Assembly: GCA_015494645.1 (NCBI GenBank)
Contig: WGAU01000006.1
Span: 1-18,132, forward strand
Direction: 5' to 3'
DNA: 18,132 nucleotides
Origin: Aquificota bacterium
Lineage (GTDB): Bacteria; Thermosulfidibacterota; Thermosulfidibacteria; Thermosulfidibacterales; Thermosulfidibacteraceae
This document shows, one piece after another, positions 7,484 to 13,822 of this stretch (within the stretch, counting starts at the first letter, position 1; every line of letters starts with the position of its first letter). The notes under the pieces are model-generated. The model had not been told where the DNA came from, did no database searches, and saw only the letters and a program-made list of their open reading frames with translations. Both the position numbers and the translations under genes were made by a program.

Positions 7484-8924
7484 CCACCCAGCCGCTTCCC
7501 TTTTTCCTCTCCTTCACGCCTACTTTGGTAAGCACTAACGGTTTTCTGTCTACCTTCCACCAGTTCCCCGATTCGTCCATAAGCTCAACGGTATAAAACA
7601 ACTTACGATTACCATCAGCCTTGAGGGAAAACTTAACCTCCCGGGGCATCCCTTCCCCCGCCTTCTCATCAAAAATCTCCCCATCCTCACTCCACACAGC
7701 CACTCTCCAATCGGAAATGGGAAGAGGAAAATTAGCAAGTTTTATTTTCATCCTAATGCCATCAGCTTCCTGATATGCCTTAACAACAAGATCCGCTAGA
7801 TTTCTAACAACATAAACCTTTCTTGACTCAGTATAGCTGTTGCCTGCCCTGTCCCATAAAGTAAGCTCCACCACATACTCTCCGTTTCCTATAGGACCTG
7901 ATTCTGTCTCTTCGTTCCACACAAACTTGGAAGGAGCCTCTCCCATAGACACGTAAGAAACAACCTCCTTTCCCCCACCTTCATCCTCAGAGAGAACCCT
8001 GAACCGCCACCTCTTTATCGGCTCCCTCCTTTCAAACTCCAAACCAACCGCCATCTTCTTAGCAACAACCAGCTTACCTTTTATGTTCACAGCCCCCATA
8101 AGCTTCATATTGAACACCGGTGGTGTTTTATCCACATAGTAACTGGCCACAAACATCCTTTTCCTCAGCTTTTTACCCCAAATCGCTTCTATAGACACTC
8201 CAAAACGGCCCTCAACGTCTGGAGAGATCCACTTGGCCACGTAAAAATCCCCTTCCCTTTTAGCCACTACCTCTCCAACCTTCTCCACCTCAAAGATAAC
8301 CTTATTGGGCTGTTTTCCAGAAACCTCAGCCTTAACCTTACAAACAACCTCCTGCCCTGGCCTTGAATACTTGGGAGAAACTATTGCCCTGGAAACATCC
8401 ATAACGGGAGCTTTAGCCACTGCCTTAAGCTCCTCCGCCGGCATACGGGCCAATAGCCTGTCCAAAGCCTCAGCAAGGAAGAACTCCCAACCCTTGGGAC
8501 CTATACCCAAAAAGCTGATTTTATCTTCCTCGGAAAAGAAGGTACGGGAAGTCCATACGATCCTGTAGTCTCCCACATCCAGTATCCTCAAAGATACTCC
8601 AAAAGCGAATCTTTTAGGGTCATATTCAAGAACGGTCCCGAGGAGTATGTAACGGGCATCAAATCTTCTACTAATCCTGTCCGCCGTCACCCTGTCCACC
8701 CACCCAGTCCACATCACCCTGTATTCGGAAAGCAAACCAACCACCTGCTCAGGGTACACAACATACAAACCCATATCCTCCAATCTCTTAGCGACCATGC
8801 GAGAAACCTTGAAGTTTACGCCGTTTAAACCAAGAGTTAGATCCTCAAAGGGGAAAACCGCAATCTGCGCCCTCAAAGTCCCAGCCAACAAAAGTACTGC
8901 TAACAATAACGGTAGCCTCCTCAT
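7473..8924 (-). CDS. Exported protein with TolB-N/CsgG-like and Ig-like domains
   Basis: This is a 483-residue periplasmic protein with a signal peptide ending TLRA (about residues 1-19). Residues ~20-150 carry IAVFPFEDLTLG, then ADRISRRFDARYILLGTVLE and a LRILDVGDYRIVWTSRTFF strand. This is the nucleotide-free Rossmann-like fold of TolB N-terminal and CsgG-type proteins. Residues ~185-400 look like two beta-sandwich domains; the second has NGEYVVELTLWDRAGNSYTE, typical of FlgD-type Ig-like domains. The last ~90 residues are another beta-rich segment ending in a basic tail. There are no haem motifs or lipobox. ATG 8924 has GGAGGA 6 nt upstream and overlaps the previous TGA by 4 nt. It may be a periplasmic scaffold working with its two lipoprotein neighbours; the substrate is unknown. 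Confidence 0.78.
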   Translation of the reverse strand: MRRLPLLLAVLLLAGTLRAQIAVFPFEDLTLGLNGVNFKVSRMVAKRLEDMGLYVVYPEQVVGLLSEYRVMWTGWVDRVTADRISRRFDARYILLGTVLEYDPKRFAFGVSLRILDVGDYRIVWTSRTFFSEEDKISFLGIGPKGWEFFLAEALDRLLARMPAEELKAVAKAPVMDVSRAIVSPKYSRPGQEVVCKVKAEVSGKQPNKVIFEVEKVGEVVAKREGDFYVAKWISPDVEGRFGVSIEAIWGKKLRKRMFVASYYVDKTPPVFNMKLMGAVNIKGKLVVAKKMAVGLEFERREPIKRWRFRVLSEDEGGGKEVVSYVSMGEAPSKFVWNEETESGPIGNGEYVVELTLWDRAGNSYTESRKVYVVRNLADLVVKAYQEADGIRMKIKLANFPLPISDWRVAVWSEDGEIFDEKAGEGMPREVKFSLKADGNRKLFYTVELMDESGNWWKVDRKPLVLTKVGVKERKKGSGWVDDF

Positions 8925-9499
8925 CTCAAATCCTCCAGCATGGACCGAACAAGCTCAAAAGATACTTCCACTATGTCCTTACCTTTAACCCCAAAAAGCC
9001 TGCCCAAAGTAGAGTAACCCGTTTTAGAAGCAGAAGCACTCCAAACTATCTCACCGCTTTTCCCATCCACAAGCCTGAGAGTAAGGGCCACAACGGGATA
9101 AGAAAAAGGTCCCCTATTCTCCACCTTGTACTCATCCACCGAACCAAGGATAAACCCCTGAACTCCCAACCTCTTAGCCAGTCTCTTCACCATTCTTTTA
9201 TCAATAGTCACCTTTTCCTCTTCCGACTCTTCTCCCAGCACAAAATTTACAAAGCTCTTGTCCACAACATCAAATATTCCCAAAGCCAGTATCTCGTTGG
9301 ACACTATATCTCTGAGCCTCTCCCCGGCATACTTCTCCTTGGTATGGTTCTCAAACCTCAAGACCGCCACCTTTTTTATGTAAGAAATGTCCACCCCTTC
9401 CCTGACAAAGACCCTCTTGGTCACCCCCTTCTGAGCACAAGAGACCAACACCACAAAGACCATCAAAAGCTTGCAGTAACGGTTAAGATCCAGCTCCAT
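8921..9499 (-). CDS. Small lipoprotein, CsgG/LpoB family
   Basis: This is a 192-residue predicted lipoprotein with core LLMVFVV and a good lipobox LVSC (Cys21), followed by AQKG. The mature part has IKKVAVLRFENHTKEKYAGE, SNEILALGIFDVVDKS, LAKRLGVQGFILGSVDEYKV, and ALTLRLVDGKSGEIVWSASA. This is the ordered motif set of CsgG/LpoB-type proteins, which are outer-membrane lipoproteins that activate envelope enzymes or form fibre-export pores. Length is close to LpoB and below CsgG. ATG 9499 overlaps the barrel gene by 37 nt; its Shine-Dalgarno sequence is weak (GGGGAT...). ATG 9463 would remove most of the signal and is rejected. It is the first of three consecutive genes with related folds. Function in this locus is inferred from position only. 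Confidence 0.8.
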   Translation of the reverse strand: MELDLNRYCKLLMVFVVLVSCAQKGVTKRVFVREGVDISYIKKVAVLRFENHTKEKYAGERLRDIVSNEILALGIFDVVDKSFVNFVLGEESEEEKVTIDKRMVKRLAKRLGVQGFILGSVDEYKVENRGPFSYPVVALTLRLVDGKSGEIVWSASASKTGYSTLGRLFGVKGKDIVEVSFELVRSMLEDLR

Positions 9500-11382
9500 G
9501 GCCTATCCCCACTCTCTTTCCTCGTTCCGCTGTAGGTAAACCTAACGGCAAAGTGCCTGTTCACATTCCATGAAAGATTTGTGCTGTAGTTTACCACCCT
9601 CTCCTTACCGTAGCTTCCGCTGACGCTGAAGTTTGCCTGCACCTTATCGGTCAACATCAGGCCCGCAGTTGAAGAAAAGCTCGAAGTCTCCTCCCCCTCC
9701 TTGTTCCAAGTGTATACTTCCGAGGCTGAAAGGGAAAGCACATCCGAAACCCTCCAAGATGCTGTGCAGCTAACCCTCTGGCTCCAAGAAGACGAACCAG
9801 TCCCCCACGACTTGCTGTAGTCATGATCCGCAACAACGGTGAAATTGGGAGTCAATCTTGCCGCCACATTAACATGGGAGGAGTAACTCTTCGCTCCCGA
9901 ACTGGGCACAGTAAGAGAATGGGTCCACCTAACCCCCAGATCGGGATAAACCTGAGCGTCAATGGAAAGGTAGTAATTGCTGCTATCCGATTCCTTCTTG
10001 CCACCTGTTTTGGACATTCTGTAAGTATACCCGTAAGAAACTGAAAGGGTTTCCATAAGCTCCGAAGTGGCGCTTATTCCTAAAGCATCACTCTCAGTCT
10101 TCGGAGACTCCCCCGATTTGCGGGTGGTCTGGGACAAATTAACATTAAGGCCGAAAAGCCTGAATCTGGACCAGCTTAGAGAAGCGCTCTGGGAAAACTC
10201 TGTGGTTTTGCTTCCTGGATCGTTAAAGGTCTCCCCTCCGCTGGCACTGTAGCTTCCCCTCAAAAACCGAGAAAAGTCGTAGCTCAAAGAAAGGTTGATC
10301 TTGTAATAAGAGGACTCAGTAACATACCTGACCGTCCCTGTCTTTCCTAAAATAATCCTGTATCCAATAAACTTTGGATCTTCCAAACTGACCCCCTCTC
10401 TACCAACATCTACCACTGTAAGCCTCACCTGACCCTCGGAAAAAGCATCCGTGAATCTATACGGTAGAGAAACACCCTCAGCCATCTTGGTCCATTCACC
10501 ATCCTTCTGTCTCACCTCAATATCCCAAAGGACATACGGTGGAACCTCAACGCCCAAGAGGGAATCCGTATAGAAACGCAACTCGTCAATGCCAGTTCCC
10601 CCCACATCCACCACCGCTACCGCTCCCTTCTCAAGATCAGCGCCCTCAGGGGACACCTCCCACCTCCATGCAACAGGCACCCAGAAGGAAGCTTTCCCCT
10701 CCTCTGCCTTCGCCTTCTGCACGTTTCTCGTGTAGCTGAATTGAGAACTTAAGCTCGCCGACAGCTTGTTCCACCTCTCAGAGCAGCTTGTGGTTACAAC
10801 ATGACTCAAATTTGTGGATTCTGTATCCTTCAACCTATCCTCGCTCCAGCTTCCCGTTAAGCCATAGTTGACATTGATCTTTTCAAAAAACCTTCTTGAA
10901 AGATTTACCCCCCAAGTCCTTGACACCGTATCCAAGCTGCGGGGCGATCCTGTGTCTTTGCTGTAGGTCTCCCCATAGTTCAGCGACAGATTCGCAATTT
11001 TCTTGGACGAAAGATAGGGAAAGGCCACATTAGCCGTCCAGGAGTTGGTTATATAAGTAGGGTGGCCCTTTGATCTTCTACGGGAACTGGTGCCCGATAG
11101 GTTAAGATTAAATATATCGTTAACGATTCCCAAGGATAGTGTTGGAACAAAGGAATCGCTCCAGTCAGGTCCGTTGTAGTCCCTTGTGTATTTAACATTC
11201 CAGCTTGAATGCACCTGTGGGGTTAAGTCTAAGCTACCCATAATGGAGTATCCCTGAGAAAAGCCCCGTTCCCTATCCGACTGCTTCCTGTACTTCCAGT
11301 TAGCGTTAAATGAAGCAGCGTGCATTATCTCTCCTCCAAAACAGAAAAGCACAAACAGTATCCACCCAAATCTTTTTCTTAT
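9463..11382 (-). CDS. Outer-membrane beta-barrel (porin-like), possible ATA start
   Basis: From the first usable ATG (11325) this is a 620-residue protein of alternating polar/hydrophobic, aromatic-edged strands rich in Ser, Tyr and Trp. It ends SWILTVTASF with the C-terminal Phe expected of BAM-inserted barrels. Strands occur before and after an inserted non-barrel segment at about residues 228-345 counted from GTG 11352. This segment includes AVVDVGGTGIDELRFYTDSL and YVLWDIEVRQKDGEWTKMAE and looks like a beta-sandwich. Upstream in frame lie RKRFGWILFVLFCFGG and MHAASF, a convincing signal peptide. No ATG, GTG or TTG precedes it before the in-frame stop at 11437-11439, but ATA 11380-11382 has GGAGGG 6 nt upstream. 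ATG 11325 also has a good GGAGGAG but would give a barrel without a signal. It is the first gene of the operon and is probably the pore of the cytochrome conduit. Confidence 0.82.
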   Translation of the reverse strand: MRKRFGWILFVLFCFGGEIMHAASFNANWKYRKQSDRERGFSQGYSIMGSLDLTPQVHSSWNVKYTRDYNGPDWSDSFVPTLSLGIVNDIFNLNLSGTSSRRRSKGHPTYITNSWTANVAFPYLSSKKIANLSLNYGETYSKDTGSPRSLDTVSRTWGVNLSRRFFEKINVNYGLTGSWSEDRLKDTESTNLSHVVTTSCSERWNKLSASLSSQFSYTRNVQKAKAEEGKASFWVPVAWRWEVSPEGADLEKGAVAVVDVGGTGIDELRFYTDSLLGVEVPPYVLWDIEVRQKDGEWTKMAEGVSLPYRFTDAFSEGQVRLTVVDVGREGVSLEDPKFIGYRIILGKTGTVRYVTESSYYKINLSLSYDFSRFLRGSYSASGGETFNDPGSKTTEFSQSASLSWSRFRLFGLNVNLSQTTRKSGESPKTESDALGISATSELMETLSVSYGYTYRMSKTGGKKESDSSNYYLSIDAQVYPDLGVRWTHSLTVPSSGAKSYSSHVNVAARLTPNFTVVADHDYSKSWGTGSSSWSQRVSCTASWRVSDVLSLSASEVYTWNKEGEETSSFSSTAGLMLTDKVQANFSVSGSYGKERVVNYSTNLSWNVNRHFAVRFTYSGTRKESGDRPWSWILTVTASF

Positions 11383-11388
11383 TACCGA

Positions 11389-11394
11389 CCCTCC
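11389..11394 (-). promoter_or_regulatory. Shine-Dalgarno GGAGGG preceding an ATA codon
   Basis: GGAGGG lies 6 nt before ATA (11382-11380), which begins the only complete signal peptide for the barrel protein. A competing GGAGGAG at about 11331-11337 precedes ATG 11325. Which of the two is used decides whether the barrel is exported. Confidence 0.5.
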
Positions 11395-11414
11395 AAAATT
11401 CCGAAAGCTACCCC

Positions 11415-11443
11415 TTGACAGTAAAAATAGGAAAACCTATATT
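11415..11443 (+). promoter_or_regulatory. Rightward sigma70-type promoter of the OmcS-like operon
   Basis: TTGACA (11415-11420), a 17-bp spacer, and TATATT (11438-11443) form a near-consensus housekeeping promoter. Transcription would start near 11450, giving a leader of about 115 nt before ATG 11565. The site shares the same DNA as the leftward promoter. Confidence 0.72.
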
Positions 11444-11452
11444 GATAGTCAA
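11424..11452 (-). promoter_or_regulatory. Leftward sigma70-type promoter of the barrel/conduit operon
   Basis: On the minus strand, TTGACT (11452-11447), a 17-bp spacer and TATTTT (11429-11424) place a start near 11417. That is about 35 nt before the putative ATA start codon and about 90 nt before ATG 11325. Its -10 is weaker than that of the opposing promoter. Both promoters share a centre of symmetry at 11433.5 (AGGAAAACCT). Confidence 0.62.
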
Positions 11453-11501
11453 GAAGTTTGTTGGTTACGTTTGTTTGTGAAAGAGATAACTTTAACAGAA
11501 T

Positions 11502-11517
11502 ATCATAATATTATGAT
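11502..11517. promoter_or_regulatory. 16-bp perfect palindrome in the rightward leader
   Basis: ATCATAAT/ATTATGAT is a perfect dyad lying about 50-65 bp downstream of the predicted rightward start and 48 bp before ATG 11565. It could be an operator for a dimeric regulator, where binding would act as a roadblock to the OmcS-like operon. The surrounding region is AT-rich, which lowers the surprise somewhat. Confidence 0.45.
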
Positions 11518-11564
11518 TAATTGATGAAAATGAAAACAAAATTTAATTTTTAGGAGGTGCAGCC

Positions 11565-12635
11565 ATGAAACGTTTAAAAGTTTTAACGGTTGCTTTGGCT
11601 ATTTTACTGGTGCCTGCCTTAGTGCAGGCAAGGGTATCTGGCCCCTGTGCAGACTGCCACACCATGCACAACTCGCAGGGCGGAGCGGATGTTGTAGCAG
11701 GGGGACCCTTCAAAGCACTAACCAAAGGGGGCTGCGTGCAGTGTCACACCGGAACCAACACCGGAAACAGCACTACTATATACAACTCTATACCATATGT
11801 ACTTGACACAACAGCTCCCACCTACAACTTTGACGGAAGTAAAAATACCCTCGCAGGTGGAAACTTCTACTGGGTCCAGAATGGAAACGACGCTGCGGGA
11901 CACAACGTAGCAGGCGTAGCCAATGCAGATGCATCACTGTCAACTCCTCCCGGCTTTGTAACCACTTACGGCAGAAGCTCTTGGCCTAGTGGCCAGCAAG
12001 TTACCTGTGCTGGAACTTACGGCTGTCACGGAGATCCGTCTAAAGCCGATGACTTTGCCGCTATTTCAGGTGCTCACCACGCTGATGATTCTGTGATTGA
12101 CGGAAGCACAGTAGGAAAAAGCTTTAGGTTTCTGCTGGGCATAAAGGGAACAGAAGACTCTGACTGGGAATATACAGTCTCTTCCTCTGACCATAATGGG
12201 TACTACGCCGTTGACTATCAAACCACTGGAACTGTTGATACAGCCTCTATAAACTATCTGTGTGCCGAGTGCCATGGCAATTTCCACTCACAATCTTCTG
12301 TGGGGAGTGGTAGCTCGCCCTGGCTCAGGCACCCAACGGACTTTGACATGAACAGTGTTAGCACAAAAGAATACGGCAATTATCCCAATCCCACTCTCTT
12401 CACCAGCGTGTCCACTACCGGAGAATACTTCCCCGATGTGCCAGTGGGCAACACCGCTGGAGCGGTTAAGAGTACTGTATTACAGGCTGCAGGGGATGCC
12501 ATCGTTCTGTGCATCTCCTGCCACAGAGCGCACGGTTCCCCCTATGCTGACCTGTTGAGATGGGATTACAGCACTTGTACTGCCAGTACACAGAACGCTC
12601 AGTGCGGTTGTTTTGCCTGCCACACCTCTAAGTAA
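11565..12635 (+). CDS. OmcS-like cytochrome, five CXXCH plus one CX5CH
   Basis: This is a 356-residue secreted cytochrome, first of the rightward operon. The signal peptide ends VQA (residue 22), followed by RVSGPCADCHTMHNS. Haem motifs begin at residues 28, 57, 233, 316 and 349 (CXXCH) and 148 (CAGTYGCH, spacing CX5CH). Order and landmarks match Geobacter OmcS as recalled: AGGNFYWV, GHN, SPWLRHP, CISCHRAHGSP and a C-terminal haem. Conserved His-bearing segments GAHHADD and DHNGYY may supply axial ligands. Two further cysteines (338, 347) lie before the last haem motif. AGGAGGTG five nt before ATG is a near-perfect ribosome site, and the leader has a strong promoter, so this is probably the most highly expressed protein here and the likeliest main filament subunit. 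Polymerisation is inferred. Confidence 0.9.
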   Translation: MKRLKVLTVALAILLVPALVQARVSGPCADCHTMHNSQGGADVVAGGPFKALTKGGCVQCHTGTNTGNSTTIYNSIPYVLDTTAPTYNFDGSKNTLAGGNFYWVQNGNDAAGHNVAGVANADASLSTPPGFVTTYGRSSWPSGQQVTCAGTYGCHGDPSKADDFAAISGAHHADDSVIDGSTVGKSFRFLLGIKGTEDSDWEYTVSSSDHNGYYAVDYQTTGTVDTASINYLCAECHGNFHSQSSVGSGSSPWLRHPTDFDMNSVSTKEYGNYPNPTLFTSVSTTGEYFPDVPVGNTAGAVKSTVLQAAGDAIVLCISCHRAHGSPYADLLRWDYSTCTASTQNAQCGCFACHTSK

Positions 12636-12648
12636 TAATAAAACTTAC

Positions 12649-12671
12649 GGGAGGGGACATTCTCCCCTCCC
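12649..12671 (+). terminator. 9-bp GC-rich stem-loop between the OmcS-like genes
   Basis: GGGAGGGGA, loop CATTC, then TCCCCTCCC form a perfect 9-bp stem 14 nt after the first cytochrome stop. No T-run follows (AGCCATTTAAATG), so it is not a classical intrinsic terminator. It may attenuate, or protect the 3' end of the first message, making the first cytochrome more abundant than the second. Confidence 0.55.
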
Positions 12672-12688
12672 AGCCATTTAAATGCATA

Positions 12689-13822
12689 ATGTTTATGATG
12701 AGGCTATTAATCTTCATAATGTTAGCTTTGCTATCAATATGTTGCTCTTCCCTTGCAAGAGTAAAGGGACCCTGTGCCAACTGCCACACCATGCACAATT
12801 CGCAGAACAATGTCATAGTTGGCAAATCGTCACCCCAGAAGGCTCTTCTGAAAAGCGATTGCTTAGGATGCCATGCCTCTGGAGGAAGCGAGGCCATAGT
12901 AATACTGGGAGGGTCTTCTTTTCCACAAGTCTATCATCAGGCCGTGGAGGACCTTGCCGGAGGAAACTTTGCCTATATAACCGGACTTAAGACCGGCGGA
13001 GATGGCGGCAGCGGGGATCAGTATGGACACAATGTAGTAACCATTCCCGGAATTTCTGTGGATTCCATAACAAACTCCTTCGCTCCTGGTGCCTTTTCCA
13101 ACGGTCATCCTGGAAGGGTATTTGAGAACGCTGGAATAACCTGTGCAGGAGCAAAGGGATGCCACGGCATTAGGGGAAATGGACTTTCCCCAATGGACGC
13201 CATCAGGGGAGCACACCATGCCGATGCAGAAGGAGTGGCCAATGGATCGGACGTAGCCTCAAGCTACAGATTCCTTTTGGGCGTCAAGGGATACGAGGTA
13301 TCCGACTGGAAAAACTCATCTCCCACCCACCACAACGAATATTACGGCCTGAAGGTACCCTACGACGACCTTAACATGAACTGCAAGTGCCACTCCGGAA
13401 GCGTAGGATCATACTCCATGATACCTGTCCCTCCCGATGGTACCATAGGAGAATTCTGCGCCACTTGCCACCCCAACTTTCACAACGCCAAGGGAACGGC
13501 AGATTGGCCCAACGTAGCCTCCCCGTGGCTGAGACATCCGTCCGACTACGCCCTCCCCAACAGGGGAGAGTACGCAAACTACAACAACGGCACTCTGATC
13601 TATAGCACCACAGCCCCTGTGGCAAGAACAACCTGGCCCATTACAGAGATATCCTCCTCGGTAACCCCCGGGGAAGATGCCGTCATGTGCCTATCCTGTC
13701 ACTATGCCCATGCAGGACCTTACCCTGACATGCTGAAATGGGACTACAGCAAGTGCACCTCCAACAGTGCTTCTCCATCCGAATGCGGCTGTATAATATG
13801 CCACTCCGCCAAAGGACAGTAA
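12689..13822 (+). CDS. OmcS-like cytochrome paralogue, five CXXCH plus one CX5CH
   Basis: This is a 377-residue secreted cytochrome paralogous to the preceding gene. The signal peptide ends SLA (residue 23), then RVKGPCANCHTMHNS. CXXCH motifs begin at 29, 58, 257, 334 and 368, with CAGAKGCH (CX5CH) at 152-159, exactly where the first paralogue has its own. It shares AGGNF, GHNV, GAHHAD, YRFLLGVKG, SPWLRHP and CLSCH.AH. An insertion at ~220-256 contains CKCH (CX1CH), unlikely to hold a normal haem. No clear Shine-Dalgarno sequence precedes ATG 12689 or the in-frame ATGs at 12695 and 12698, and the G-rich stretch upstream is locked in a hairpin, so translation is probably weak. Likely roles are a minor filament subunit, cap or alternative wire; this is inference. 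Confidence 0.88.
   Translation: MFMMRLLIFIMLALLSICCSSLARVKGPCANCHTMHNSQNNVIVGKSSPQKALLKSDCLGCHASGGSEAIVILGGSSFPQVYHQAVEDLAGGNFAYITGLKTGGDGGSGDQYGHNVVTIPGISVDSITNSFAPGAFSNGHPGRVFENAGITCAGAKGCHGIRGNGLSPMDAIRGAHHADAEGVANGSDVASSYRFLLGVKGYEVSDWKNSSPTHHNEYYGLKVPYDDLNMNCKCHSGSVGSYSMIPVPPDGTIGEFCATCHPNFHNAKGTADWPNVASPWLRHPSDYALPNRGEYANYNNGTLIYSTTAPVARTTWPITEISSSVTPGEDAVMCLSCHYAHAGPYPDMLKWDYSKCTSNSASPSECGCIICHSAKGQ

Noticed and set aside
6905..9499. Calling the CsgG/LpoB-like proteins a true CsgG secretion channel
   Set aside because: They are too short or differently arranged, and no transmembrane hairpins are visible, so only the fold resemblance is claimed.
11524..11553. Nine-codon ORF (MKMKTKFNF) ending exactly at the Shine-Dalgarno sequence of the first OmcS-like gene
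   Set aside because: It has no ribosome site, and short AT-rich ORFs are expected here by chance. It could be a coupling leader peptide but nothing supports it.
12741..12748. Lipobox in the second OmcS-like protein (ICC in the signal peptide)
   Set aside because: The paralogues have plain signal peptides ending just before RV.GPC, and SLA immediately before RVKGPC gives a good signal peptidase I site here too.
13382..13393. CKCH in the second tandem cytochrome as a further haem site
   Set aside because: One residue between cysteines is too short for the usual two thioether bonds, and it lies in a variable insertion with no counterpart in the paralogues.
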